64,000 bases of DNA from Oncomelania hupensis (taxonomy: Eukaryota > Mollusca > Gastropoda > Littorinimorpha > Pomatiopsidae): assembly GCA_036898135.1 (NCBI GenBank), contig CM072519.1, positions 65,656,779-65,720,778 of the forward strand, given 5' to 3'. Under the pieces are notes generated by a model that saw only the letters and a list, made by a program, of their open reading frames with translations, was not told the origin of the DNA and did not search any database. The stretch's first letter is position 1. The number at the start of each line of letters is the position of its first letter. This document shows positions 31,871-44,600 of the stretch, piece by piece. The position numbers and the translations under genes were made by a program.

Positions 31871-31956
31871 ATTTGTACAGGGAAAAAAAAAATAAATGTG
31901 TTGCAAAAAATGTTTTGTGTTTGTTTTGTTTGACCTTTCTTGCTTTGTTTTTGATT
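31307..31956. other. Spacer with long T tract
   Basis: No gene seen. It holds a ~38-bp T run at 31829-31866, followed by AT-rich sequence. Confidence 0.5.
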
Positions 31957-31971
31957 TTCTACTTGTATGTA

Positions 31972-32653
31972 TCTTGTCACTGTAGATTGTTCTAACCTAT
32001 AAAGGGAACAGTGAAAGCCCCAGTTGAAAACCTGTCTTGCCTTTGTAGGCATGGCTAATTCACTGCGGCAACAGTTCCCCCCGTTGGAGTGCCGGGGGTT
32101 TCAGTATAAATAGTATCCCCACTTTCTGGAAATTTAGTGCTTTAAATTCCCACTGTCGCTGTCTTCATCATTTGCTCTTTCCCATTCCTGATCTGTCCTA
32201 TCACTCTGCTATACTTTCTTCTTCTTCGCTAGATCAATGACCTACCTTTTTTCTTGAAAACTCTTCCTGGACAAGACTCCTTGTTTGTGTATGAGGTCTG
32301 TTGGATCAGCTTGGGAGTGTTGGACGCTTTCTGCCGGGTGGTCACTAGGGCTTCCTATGATTGTACTATTTCGCACTATAGGCATTTTATATGTATGTGT
32401 TTTGTTGATGATTTATAATGATGGTTGTATTCTATTTTGTTTTTGTAACCGGGGTGTTCGCGTAGTTGAGGTCAACCCTCAGCCGTCCCCCGCGTGGGAT
32501 GTCTTTATTGTAAAGTGACTGGCCTGTGGAGGGCATTCAATTTTCCCACTAGGGTTGTTTCGGCAGATCTTTTATGCGGATCGGGGGTTGTCCGGTCCTG
32601 ATTTGGCTCGGAAGAGTCCGCTGGACCTAAAGCAACAATAAATCAATCAATCA
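31972..32653 (+). mobile_element. SINE-like family S, copy 6 (full length)
   Basis: 682 bp with a 15-bp perfect target duplication ttctacttgtatgta (31957-31971 and 32654-32668). It begins tcttgtcactgtagattgtt, has the gtataaatagtatcccc block at ~32100, and ends cgctggacctaaagcaacaa plus (aatc)n. With copy 1 it defines the full-length form. Confidence 0.92.
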
Positions 32654-32759
32654 TTCTACTTGTATGTAGATTTTTTTGACTCGCATGCAATAGCACGTAC
32701 TCATCCACCTCCCCCTTCCTTCCCCCGCTTTCCCCCCTCGTCCCCCCACCCCTAAAAAA

Positions 32760-33130
32760 ATCCATATTTATGCAAATCTGTGCGAGATGTGTCATAAAGA
32801 ATCCAAAATTAATATTATATATCGAAAAGAAATGCCAGTCTGTCTGTCTGTCCTCCTCCTGTGCAAAAAACTTTGAAGTGGCTAAGTACACAGAACCTAT
32901 TTCAACTATCGCAACCTAACTTGGTAAGATGGCGACCTCGAAAATTATTAGTGAATGAATGACTTCACTTCAAGGTCAAGGTCACAAAGTCATCAAATGT
33001 TAGTAAAAAAAATGACAAATTTTCACAAAATTTTACTCTTTTTTTTTTCTAGGTTATTAATATTGAAATGATTATTTGATGCATGATAGATATAAATGAG
33101 ACACACGTACTTTGCAAATTTGGTCAATAT
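32760..33130 (+). repeat. AAGGTCA-rich repeat family, second copy
   Basis: Shares the block order of 28585-30010: aaatctgtgcgagat, gtgcaaaaaactttgaagtgg, caacctaacttggtaag, cttcaaggtcaaggtcac, aggttattaatattgaa, gagacacacgtac. Its downstream part is cut off by S copy 7 at ~33131. Confidence 0.75.
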
Positions 33131-36100
33131 CACTCCGTAAAGGTGCCGGAGGTTTCTGTATAAATAGTATCCCCACTTTGTGGAAATTTAGTGCTTTAAA
33201 TTACCAATATTTCTATCATTCTCATATGTTCTTTCACATTCCTAGTCTGTTCTATCAATCTACTATCTTCTTCACTAGACCAGTCACCTACCTTTCTTCT
33301 TGAACTCTCCCAAAACTCCTCCTTTGTGTATGGGGTCGGTTGGATCAGATTGGGGCTATTGGATGCTTTCTGCCAAGTGGCCAATAGGGTTTTCTATGGT
33401 TTTATTTAGCAATGTAGGCATTTTCTATATATGTTTTCCCCCGTGGGAATGCAGAGGGTTTCCTCCTATCCTATCCTGTCCCGTAACCCTGAGGTCGTAG
33501 GGGCACCATAGATGATCGTTTAACCAGCATACTCCATCTTTCTCTGTCCTCAGCAGCCCTGATGGCTTCGCTCAGTATCAAACCAGTCCATTCTCGAATG
33601 TTGTCCTCCCACCTCTTTTTCGGTCTCCCTCTTCTTCTACCTCCTTGCACTGTGCCTTGCAGAATAGTCTTTGCAAGGCCTGATGACCTGGTGACGTGGC
33701 CATACCATCGGAGTTTTCGTTTCTTCACCACTGTGAGCAGGTCATCGTGTTGTCCAATGGCTTGTTTGATGGTCTGTCAGACTTCGTCGTTGTTGATGTG
33801 TTGGGTATAGGAAATGCCCAGAAGTCTTCTGTAGCACCTCATCTCCATGCTTTGTATTCTTCGTTGGAGATCTGCTATGAGGGTCCATGCTTCGCAAGCA
33901 TATAGGAAGATGGAGATGACAAGGGAGCGCAGCAGTCTTACTTTAGAATGTAGACTGATGGTCCTGTCTTTCCAAATGGGCTTCAACCTTGTCAGGGCAG
34001 CAGTTGTTTGTGCGATCCTGGAGAGGACTTCCTGTTGGGACCCATTGTTTGATACAATGGCTCCTAAATATTTGAAGCTATGCACTGTGTTGAGGGATTG
34101 GCCTTGGACTTTGATGTCCGTGTTGATGCCATTGGTGCTGTTGGTCATCATTTTGGTCTTCTCTACACTTATTTCCATTCCATAAGCTCTGGAGGTGGTG
34201 TCAAGCCTCTGTACCAGCTGTTCAAGTTCTTGTTCCTCTCCAGCCAATCCATCAATGTCATCCGCAAAACAAAGATTGGAGATCGCTCTACCCCCTATGC
34301 TGACTGTTCCTTCATGATCTGCAAGAGCATCTGACATGATGCGCTCTAGGAAGATGTTGAAGAGTGTTGGAGAGAGTAGGCATCCTTGACGCACACCGAT
34401 TGTTGTTCTGAACCAGTTCCCGATGGCGCTGTTGTGGAGGACTGCACTGGTAGCCTTGTCATACAGGCTTTTGATGACTTCAATAATTTTAGGGCTGATG
34501 TTGTACACTTTCATTGTTGCCCATAGAGCTGCATGCCAGACTCGGTCAAACATCTTCTTGAAGTCTATGAACACATGATATAGATGTTGTTGGTGCTGTA
34601 GGTATTTCTCACAGATTATTCTGAGGTTGAAAATCTGTTCAGTGGTACTTCGCCCTGCCCTGAATCCTGCTTGTTCTTCAGCTATGATTTGTTCAGCTTA
34701 GGGTTTCAACCTGTTCAGGAGGACCTTGCTGGGATTGCTGATGGTGCGGTAATTTTCACACTCCTGAAGGTTACCTTTTTTTGGGAAGAGTGATGACAAG
34801 CGACTGGGTCCATGGTATAGGCCACTCCCCACTCTGCCAAATCTTGTTACAGATAATGGTGAGGGCATCAATCATCGCTTCTCCTCCTGCTTGTAGCAGT
34901 TCGGCGGGTATGTTGTCCACTCCCGCTGACTTCCCTTTCTTTAGCTGCTGCTGCTGCCTCAACTTCTTCCCGGAGAATTGGGAGGATTTCTTCTTCTTTT
35001 TCTCTGTTCTCGGGACATGCTAGAACTGATGGGTCTCCAGTTGGTGTATGGTTGTAAAGGTCAGAGCAGTACTCTGTCCATCTGTCCAAGACTTCTTGTT
35101 CTTCTGTAAGGCATATGCCAGATTTGCTTTGGATCGTGGAGACTTTGGGCTGTTTGACACTTGTCAGCTGCTTTACAGTCTGGTAGGCCTTCTTGCTGTT
35201 GTTCTTGTTCAGACTGTTCTCTATTTCCTGGCATTGATCTTTGATCCAGTTCTCCTTTGCTGTGCGCATGCCTTTTCGGATGTCATTGTTGATTTTTCGG
35301 TAGACATCAGCTCCCTGTGAGGTGTTCTTTTTCTTTTTTATCTCTCTTCGTTCATCACACAGATCCAAAAGTTCGGGTGTGATCCACGGCTTCTTCTTTG
35401 GTCGGTGCTTGCCAAGGATATCTGTCACAGCTGAGTTGAAGGTGGTGGTCATGGTGTTGAAATCTACTTCACCAGCCCCCAAAATGAGCAGTGGTGCAAA
35501 TTTCCCTCCAATTGTGGCCTGAAATAGTTCTGCCACCTCCGGGTCTTGCAATTTGTCCAGGTCAAACTTCAGTCTAGTGCACTTTGCTGTATTTACTCTC
35601 TTCAAGTGGAGCCGGAAAGACATCATCATGAGATCGTGGTCACTTCCAATATCTGCTCCTGGAAAAGTGCGTGTCCTGCCAATGTTGATGCTTGATCTGA
35701 AGCGTTTCTTGACCATGATGTAGTCTATTTGGTTATGATGCTCCCCGCCGGGACTGTGCCATGTCCATCGTCTGGAGTTTTTGTGGAGACCAAGCATGTT
35801 TGCCAGTACCAGATTGTTGTATCTGGCAAACTCCAAGAGTCTCAGACCCCTGTCATTTGTCTCGTTGTTGCAGTGGGGTCCACATGTGTCTCCCTAGTTG
35901 TGGTGCGCATCTTGGCCAACCTTGGCATTCCAGTCGCCTTGCACTATGACTATGTCCTTCTTCGGCACTTGGTCAAGGACCGCCTGTAGATTTTCACAAA
36001 AATCCTCCACTTCGCTGTCGTCATAGTCTGATGTTGGGGCATAGGCCTGGATGATGGTGATGTTGAAAGGGGCTGCTCTCAGGCGGATGGTAATAAGTCT

Positions 36101-36790
36101 ACTGGAGACTGGGCGGCAACCCATGACAGTGGCTAGAATGTTCTTGGGGTTTCAGTATAAATAGTATCCCAGCTTTCTGAAAATTTATTGCTTTAAATTC
36201 CCACTGTCGCTGTCTTTCTCCTTTGTTCTGTTTCATTCCTACTCTGTTCTATCAATCTACTATACTATCTTTTTCTTCGTTAGACCAGTCACTTACCTTT
36301 TTTCTTGAAAACTCTTCTGGGACAAAACTCCTCATTTGTGAGTGAGGTCTGTTGGAGCAGCTTGGAAATATCGGACGCTTTCTGCCAGGTGGTCACGGGG
36401 GCTTCCTATGATGTTATTACTTGGCAATGTAGGCATTTTACATGTATGTGTTTTGTTGATATTTTATAATGATGTTTGTATTATATTTTGTTTCTGTAAA
36501 CGGGGGTTCGATAAATTGTATAGCCTCAGCATCCCCTGTGTGGGATGTCTTTATTGTAAAGTGACCGGCTGGTGGAGTGCCTTCAGTGTTGCCACTAGGG
36601 TTGTTTCAGCAGATCTTTTATGCGGATCTGGGGTGAGTCCTCTTTCAGCGAAGTCTGGTCCTGATTTGGCTCGGAAGGGTTAGCTGGACCTAAAGCAATA
36701 ATCATGTAATGTAATCTATATATGTGTTGTTATTATTTTATAATGATGTTTATATTCTATTTTGTTTTTGTAAACAGAGGTTGTGAAAAT
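33131..36790 (+). mobile_element. SINE-like family S, copies 7 and 8, nested
   Basis: Copy 7 runs 33131-33434 and resumes at 36726. Copy 8 was inserted into it, with the 11-bp duplication tctatatatgt (33424-33434 and 36715-36725). Copy 8 is 33435-33462 plus 36147-36714 and was itself split by the RTE-like LINE 33463-36146, with the short duplication gggtttc (33456-33462 and 36147-36153). The order of insertion is therefore copy 7, copy 8, then the LINE. Confidence 0.82.
33463..36146 (-). mobile_element. RTE-like LINE, best copy, 5'-truncated
   Basis: 2.68 kb on the minus strand. From 36146 downward: an endonuclease part with the QGDWNAKVG motif (~35920), GSDHDLM near 35640, a basic linker to ~34870, then a reverse transcriptase with FVDFKK-like and MFDRVW motifs (~34570), RQGCLLSPTLFNIFLE (~34390), FADDIDGLAGEEQE (~34240), FKYLGAIVSNNGS (~34070), and a C-terminal WYGHVTRSSGLAKTILQG block with GRPKKRWEDNIREW (~33700-33580). 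The tail is (ggata)n seen as cctatcctatcctg at the 3' end. Frameshifts between ~34900 and 34575 make it inactive. The family was assigned from the motifs and the short simple-repeat tail. Confidence 0.88.
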
Positions 36791-37708
36791 TCAGTGCTTT
36801 AAATTTTTACTGTTTTTGTCATTCTAATTTGTTCTTTCTCGTTCATCCCCCCTCCCTACCCTCTGTAGAGACTGTTTTTATTTGGTTGTGTAAAGTAACA
36901 GAAAAACTTAAACTAAATCTATATAAGGGACTCAGCAGAAGTAAAGACAGTTTGCATATTTAATAATAATAATGCACCTTATCCTTAAATCAGACTCAAA
37001 GCTTGCACAACAACAAAACAATAAACAGCAATGGAAAGAAATTAAAGTTGTAATCACTCGGTTACACAGCAAACTGTGATTTATTGACAAAAGCATTACA
37101 CTATATATATACATTTAAAAGCCTACGTATGAAATATTTAAAGCACAATAAATGCACAAATAATAATTTTACATGATATGCACTGCATGGATCACATTCA
37201 CAGATGCAATTTCTCTGAACACAACAAATTACATTCAAAATTAAATTTAAAATGCACCCATCAAACTTATGAAAACTAAATGAGTCTTAAAAGTCAAATC
37301 TACTCATAATTAACGCTGAATAGGATTTTAAATCTGTTAAAAATACATTTATAAGTCTGCACTCATCAACAACAAAGAAATAAATCATTGTCTTTAATCA
37401 CGTTTAGCAATAATTATTCCTAATATGCCTTTTAAAAAATAATAAATCGGTTAAAAATACATTTATAAGACTGCACTCATCAAAATAATTGTTCTCTTGA
37501 ACCCATCAAACCTAGTCTAGTAATAATCAAAACTGTGGTTGTAAACGAGTTGCAGAAATGAACACCTGGTAGAAAATTGAGAATAGTTACATACACACTG
37601 CACCCATCAAAACTTGGTAAAACTAAATGGACCATGATCACTATGCAGCCAAAGACTATGAAATGTACAATCTCTGTCTATAGCTGCAAACAAATGCTTA
37701 CCTAGGTC
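36790..37708. other. AT-rich spacer with local duplications
   Basis: No gene seen. A sequence starting taaaaatacatttataag and ending ctgcactcatcaa occurs twice (~37336-37371 and ~37453-37484). Related tgcacccatcaaa motifs recur at ~37253 and ~37600. Confidence 0.5.
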
Positions 37709-37741
37709 CTCCACCCCCCCCCCCCCCCCCCCCCCCCCCCC
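37709..37741 (+). repeat. Poly-C tract
   Basis: A run of ~33 C residues followed by A-rich sequence. It is G-rich on the minus strand, so quadruplex-prone there, and is a likely site of length error. Confidence 0.9.
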
Positions 37742-37949
37742 AAAAAGAAAAAAAAAGGAAATAAATAATATATATATAGTAAACATCCGGTTCTCTTTCC
37801 GTCTTCTAATAGCGATTTCCCTGCCTTTACACCACATGTTTGAGAGATAAATGCGTTCGTTGTGTGTGTGAGAATGGGTGAAATATCTTAATGCGTAAGT
37901 TGGGACAGATCGCCGTGCTTTGAGCCTTACTGGTAATTTGGGGAAAAGG

Positions 37950-38030
37950 CTTTCAAGACATTCGAGAATGGACTGGCTTGACACTGAGTGAAGCCATGAG
38001 GGTTGCGAAGAACAGAGAAAGCAGTTTCAA
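37950..38030 (+). mobile_element. Tiny RTE-like LINE fragment
   Basis: Plus-strand match to the C-terminal NIREWTGL...SEA block of the RTE-like family (acattcgagaatggactggc...). About 70 bp survive. Confidence 0.55.
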
Positions 38031-39167
38031 CAAGGGAGAAAAAAAAACACGTTTGCATACAAGTAGGAGTTGCCTCGCCTAAATAGATGAGATGTGACTG
38101 GAATTTAATGATAGCACCTTGGATATTATTTTTATTAGATGCTATCCTCCGGGACACTAAAGCATTTTAAACTTCATCCATCCTGGATAATTTATACTCT
38201 TGCAATTATCTGGAAATCTTTTGACCACTTTACAGATTACAAGGTGATACTGGTTTTAAGATGCACTCCCCTGAATTTTATGCAAAATCCAATTCTACCA
38301 ATATATAAGATGCACAAAAAAGCAATAAACAAAAGCATAACACATCAACATTTAAAAGAAACAAACTTTTGTTCATGGAAAATTGCAAACAATACTAAAA
38401 TCCCACTAACAACAAAAAAAAAAATGCACACACGCTTGTGTTAATGTGAGTTGTTGAATATACACGGTTTGTGTGCCGTTTTAATTCCAATTCATGGTTT
38501 CTTTCCGATTGTCTTACTTCTGATTGTCCTAAGGTCAACCTCAATGCTATTCTGAAACTTGATTTTGTTTCAGAATGATTTTATCCACACAGTAGGCGCA
38601 CACAACATGTTATAAGACCTTTTTTTTTTTTTTAATTAAGTACATAAATGTGTGTATATGTTTATGCATGGGTATATGTGTGTATGTTTATGCATGTATA
38701 TGTTTCTGAAAGTCTAATACAAATTTATCAATGTAAAGACTTTAAATTTAAAAAATCTGAATCTGTTATAAGTTGCCCCGGCCGGAGCCGAGGAAAACAA
38801 AAGTATCTTCTTGTAGTTCATAAAACACAGTATACTCAAAGGGAGCGAGACAATCAGGACTACAACATTAATAATACTAATTAGATGGCAATACTAATAC
38901 ATCGAAAGAGTGTAATATATCACATGCTACATCAACAACCATAATACAGAACTGGTGTGCTTCCTGAAATGTACCAACAAAAGTCATTATGACAGAAACT
39001 GTACTGACAGAAGCAATACTAAGACTTCAACACAGAACTATACTAACACTGTGACAGCGATTCAAGCAAACTACTTGTACTATTTATCGTTTTTATCAGC
39101 ATCGAGAATTATACAGTCGAATGTAATAATTTATGTTGTTCTCCAGTAGGCTTCTGAAAGGGGAGTT
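38031..39167. other. Spacer, nothing recognised
   Basis: AT-rich non-coding DNA with short (GT)-rich stretches near 38650-38700. No exon, RNA gene or known transposon end was found. Confidence 0.4.
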
Positions 39168-39558
39168 GTATGGTAATCACTTGGACTGTAATTCTAATAC
39201 ACATGATGTCATCTTGGTGTACGTAATAGAGAAGTGACGTCAGGAGCAAGAGGGAAAACCGATAGTTGTGGATGGAATAAATCATGGACACTCTAGCCTG
39301 AATTGTTGCCTCTCTGTTTACGTGGTGGATCCATTATCCCACCGCTGCCACCATGTACTATTTATCGCTTTGGTTATATGATGAGACGAGCAGATGAGAA
39401 AGGCGTAAACAGAGAGGCAACAATTCAGGCTAGAGTGTCCATGATTTATTCCATCCACAACTATCGGTTTTCCCTCTTGCTCCTGACGTCACTTCTCTAT
39501 TACGTACACCAAGATGACATCATGTGTATTAGAATTACAGTCCAAGTGATTACCATAC
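39168..39558. repeat. Perfect 155-bp inverted repeat with 81-bp loop
   Basis: Left arm 39168-39322 and right arm 39404-39558 are exact reverse complements over all 155 bp (compared base by base). The loop is 39323-39403. Each arm contains a CRE-like tgacgtca. Outside the arms the flanks do not match and no clear target duplication is seen. It could be a foldback transposon, a recent inverted duplication or an assembly artefact. Confidence 0.95.
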
Positions 39559-41646
39559 ACTACTCACTCAGTGTAACCAAGATTCACCCAGGCTTGTGTT
39601 AGCCTCTCCGCACTTGTACCCCTCAGCGAGTCGTAGCTACACAGTATGACAAATACTAAGTCTTGACGCAAACAAACAAGTCTATATGACATCTATTTCA
39701 GCATGTCAAAGTAAATACAGTAGTAAATCAATGCGGTTTTGATGGGTAGAGCACTATTCAAGTATCCTTCATCATTATCACCATCATCATCATCCTTACT
39801 ATCATCATCATCAATACTTTTTACTAACGGATTTGTATCCCGCTGTATAAAAGTTTATTTTACAATAATTATTATTATTGCTGGATTGCGTAGATTTATA
39901 AAAGTATTCATCATCACCAACATCATCATAAGCAACAAACTTGAAGGTCAAAGCCCATATGACTCATATAGTACCTTATAAAATTCACAATATTTAATAT
40001 GAAAATGAGTGCCCCCCAAAAAGCCAAAATGAAATGGTGGCATTAAAATGCCAAGTAATACCGACTTTCATCTTTCAATGCTCTTGACCTTAAGATGACC
40101 TTGACCTCTGGCTCCAAATACACTCATGTACTATCAAATAATCTACAGCAAAAGTTGTATTATTAGGACTCGTCTTGCACAGATTTGCAATTGAAATTTT
40201 AAATTCTTTTGCTATGCATGTGAAAAAAAGCACCAAAGCAAATAAAGTGAATAATTAATCATCCAGTGACTGTTGTTCATATAAAGAAAATATTAATTAC
40301 CACAATACATAAAAGAAGAGGCTGAAGCCAGAACCTCTTCGGGTAACATGGCACAACAAATCATAGATGAAAAAATAAATAATGAGACACTTGGTGGCAT
40401 TTTTATGTAAGTGTGTGTACAATCTATTACACACATGTATGGTATTCTTTCATTGACTTTATGAAACAATCCCCAGTCGCCTAAAATTGTGCTCAGTCAT
40501 CTGAGTGTCAGAGTTAGATCCTATATCGGCCAGCGCCTTGAGCAGCTCTTGAGCTGAAAAAGCGCTATATAAAAATTTACAAACAAATAAAAAGTTTTTA
40601 AATTAATATTAAAATGATAGTAGATGGGTAAATGTTAGTGGGTGCTACACACCGACACAAATGCTTAGCCAGTAGAATCCCAGGGCAGATTTTATTATTT
40701 TTTTAAAATCAGATGGCTGGGCCACTAACTATGCATTGATCTATGACATGGAGTTTTGCGCCCTACAGGTAACATCATCAGAATCGACTTCATGACAGGA
40801 ATTTTATGACCTTTGATTGTTTCCCTTTGACTAAAGAAATTGGTCTTCTGCACTCCACCATTATTACAAGTCGACTCCCACTCCTGGAGGTCTAATAAAA
40901 TTCATTCATCATAACTAAATATTTTTTACACAAATTACAGGCAATAAAATATCAGGAAACAAAAATAAATATAAATGAATAAAATTATCAATGTTTGCAA
41001 AAAGACAGCAAACCTGGTGATTTGGTTATTTCATCCGTTATCACAGCTTTAAAAAAAAAGTTTTGTTTAAATATTTACAACCATTACTATCAGTATTACT
41101 TTGGCATGTGAATAAAATGTATACAAATATAAAATATAAAATACAAATTATATAAATTAAGGATGTGGTGCAACAACAAAATCAGGATATAATGTATTAC
41201 ATGGATATGAGAATAATAACAGGCGATTAGCATTGCTTGTGTGTACCATGTAAACTTTGTGCCATTGTTCAACACCTGATTTTGCATAGAAATTTACGTT
41301 TATAATACGCTCTATTAGTTGCTCAGAATTAAATATCTATTCATTAAAACAATGAAATCATGGAAACAAATGGGGTTTTCTTGATAGAGCACATGATATA
41401 TCTAAAAACAACAAAATGGGATTCATGCAAAACGAGGTCATGGATAAATCCTAGTCCTATTGGAAAACAAGGATAAGAAATAACAACAAAACTGTGGAGT
41501 AAAACAACAAAATCATGGTTTTCTAGCCAGATAAAAACAACAAACTGGGAAAATGAAAACATGGTCATGGACAGGAGGAAATGTTACCAGAAAACAAAAT
41601 CAAGAGAAAACATGACAACAATCCGAAGCGGGAAAAACAAAGTAAG
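39559..41646. other. Spacer including the probable 3' UTR of the Kelch gene
   Basis: Contains a (TCA)n-rich patch (~39768-39815), an antisense AAGGTCA-type patch (~40088-40140) and a tRNA-SINE 3' fragment (40470-40587: agttagatcctatatcggcc... gcgctatataaaaatttac). The region 41300-41640, rich in aacaacaaaa and catgg motifs, likely belongs to the Kelch transcript (minus). No unambiguous minus-strand poly(A) signal was found close to the stop. Confidence 0.45.
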
Positions 41647-44600
41647 TCACGGTTTTCTAGGTAGATGAATGGCTATGGCACAATGTTCCCAAATGGTGGG
41701 TATAGAGACCACATCTTGCTGCCACTGCAATGTATTCAGATCCAGAACATCAACCTCTCTCTTCTCCCTGACTACAGCTCCGCCTTCCCAACCTCCACCG
41801 ATGACATAAACCTTGCCGTCAAGGAGTGTGCAAGTGCAGTACCTCCTGGCCGTCTTCATGCGTTGAACTGTCTGCCAAGAGTCGGTCTGTGCGTCGTAGC
41901 GGTCAACGCTAAGGACGGGCACTCGTTCCCCGTCATTCAGGCTCCACCCCCCTATGGCGTACAGGTGGTGGTTGTGCGCCAACATGCTGTGGTCCGCGCG
42001 AGCGTGAAGCATGGCTGCCTTCAGCGACCAGGAGTCCTGGTCTGGGTGGTAGCACCACATCTGGCTGTGAACTTGCTCCGTCATGTCCTCAGTGCCCCCT
42101 CCTCCGCTGACGTACAGCTTGTCCCCCAAAGCACAACCCGCCAACTCGCTCCTGCTGCTAGGGAGAGAAGCCACAGGGCTCCACACTCCCCGCTTGGGGT
42201 CAAACACTTCGCAAGAGGCCAGAAGTTGAGAGTTGTCCACTTCCCCACCAACAGCGTAAAGAAGGCCATGGAGGGTAGCGAGGGAGAACCGACATCTCTC
42301 TTGCAGCATGGGGGGGAGGCTTGTCCAAGCGGCCGTCACTGGGTTAAAGCTGAAAGCATACGGGTGAGTGATTTCAGAGAAATCCTCGTTGCAACAGCCC
42401 CCCACCACGTACAGACAGTTGTTCATCACTGCCATACCAAAGCCTGTCTGCGGTAGGTGCGGGATGGTGGTGTAAGTGACTGGCGCCTCACTGCCTGGCT
42501 GTAGGCACATGATGTTGTTGCTGCTGGAATCGTGCTCCGAAGAAAGATGGAATCCACCAACCAGCAGCAGCGTTGGCCGAAAGCCGCGAGTGTTCACCAC
42601 CCCAGGTATAGCCATGCCAGCTTTGCTCTCCACCATTTTATTATTTCTTCCACCGGTATCAAAACCAATGCTAATACGAGCTGCGGCAGGAGCACTGTTG
42701 GTCACACGTATCACAGATGAAGAGTTTGGGGTCACACGTACGGACGAAGCAGAGTTTGTTATCACACAAACTGATGAAACAGAGTTGGTGACATGAATAG
42801 TGGACAGATTCACAGCTCTTGGAGAGGGATGGCCATGTAGCTGTCTGCCCATCTGACTGTTATTTGTATGCGACACGACCTCTTGACTAACTGCATTGCC
42901 ATTGGAATCATTGGCAGATCTCACCATGTGCGGCGGTATATCTTTAGCTGCTGCTTGCTTGCCGCTCTTGTCGTAAGCTATGTTGACGATGGACACATTG
43001 TGGGGTGTCTGGAACTTGGCTTCTTTTAATACCGGCAGGGAAGGGAAATAGCGTAGGAGCATATTGCGCACCTTGCTGCAAGCTGGCAACACCCTCTCAG
43101 CTAACGCCGAGCTTAAAAGCTGACTAACCTCTCTGGCTTCTATGTTTTCCCACCTCACCAACATCAGCAAGCTTTCACAATGGCATCCCCGTTTGGATAT
43201 GTCATGGTCTAGCCATATAAACACTGCCTCCAGCACTTGGACTTCGGGGCAAAAGACTGGAAAGTCTGACAGTAGAACGGCTAGTAGCTGGGAGACAGCG
43301 AGGGAGGTGAAGCTGGAGGTGGTGACGAAATCCCTCAAGTTTTGGCAGATGAAGGCATGCACCATGCGGGTCAGCGCCTGCAGACTGTAGATGTCTGCTA
43401 GCTTCTCCATGGCCATGCAATTGCTCAACGTCACATGCTCACAGAGGTATCGCTCGCAGGCTGCCACCGCCGGCAACATCTGTACATGACTGGCTCCTGA
43501 CAGCAAGGCTACAACATTATCTGCAACACACAACAACATAGCAAAACATTACAAACCACATAATATTATTTTTCTGGGGCCCCATCCCAAAACACTTTCT
43601 TACTGTGACGAGACGACACGAGTTTTCGATGCACGCTAGTAGTAGTTGTGCCGGAGTTGTATATAGTGCAGAGTTGCACATCTCTAGTGCTACAGTGTAT
43701 AAAGTTTTGTATCAGCATTCTTTATTGCGATGTATGCAGGGTATGTATGATTTTTACATGGTTAACGCATAAAGCATGCATAATGCATAGCTAGAAGAAT
43801 TGGGGACTGAACGAAACTCGGCCTTGTACTGTGAACTGGGTAAAGATTTAGCCTAGCAGAGTCGAGTTGGGAGCTATTGCGAGCAGACAGTTTTTGGACG
43901 GAAAGTGACTTTTTGACTGTGTTATCTCAGGATAAAGTGAAGTGTGCTTCTGTAAGGGTAGTGTGTCGGACGAATCCAACCACCCAAGGTCTTGTGCCTT
44001 CGTCGGGACAAGAATGACCAAAAGACTGTAGCGGAAAGATTATGACTGCCATTTATTCAGGAAGTAATAAGTGTAGGGTTGTTTCTTAAGGGTGTGTGCC
44101 CTTCGTTTAGGGACCTCCCAAGGCTCAGTGACCTCGTCGGTACTGAGATGTTCCGGGTACATAGCAAAGCATAGCGCAGAAACGAACTTTCTACTCTCAG
44201 CGGATACCAATTGTGTGGTATTGTGTTTGTGTATCCGTATTCACAGGCCGAAAACTTAAAGGTGAGTGTGTACCCAGTAATTCAATTCTTTAGTGGCTAT
44301 GCACTCCGAGCTTGCGTACGTGTGTGAATGATGTTGAATGGGGGGGAAAAGGGAGATATTTTGTTAAATAGTATTTTTTATATGATTTCTATATGATTTT
44401 CTTGTTTAAATATGTAAATGGAAAATGTTGTTGATGTTGTTGCCAAATGGGGTCGGGTCAAGGGGTGATGATGAAGTATATATGTTAAAGGTGAGAGAGA
44501 GGGGTGATGAATATGAAGGAAGGGTGATGTTGTATCATAGCATGAGAGAGGGATGATTGTGAATGAGGGGAGATAATGTGCTATAACATGGAGAGGGGTG

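Noticed and set aside
34080..36000. Several plus-strand ORFs of 60-110 codons
   Set aside because: All are antisense shadows of the RTE-like LINE polyprotein.
37607..37984. 125-codon minus-strand ORF with a poly-Gly run
   Set aside because: The Gly run is the poly-C tract read in reverse; nothing else supports coding.
41665..42456. 263-codon ORF on the plus strand
   Set aside because: Antisense shadow of the Kelch-repeat exon; composition mirrors the Kelch codons and no domain is recognisable.
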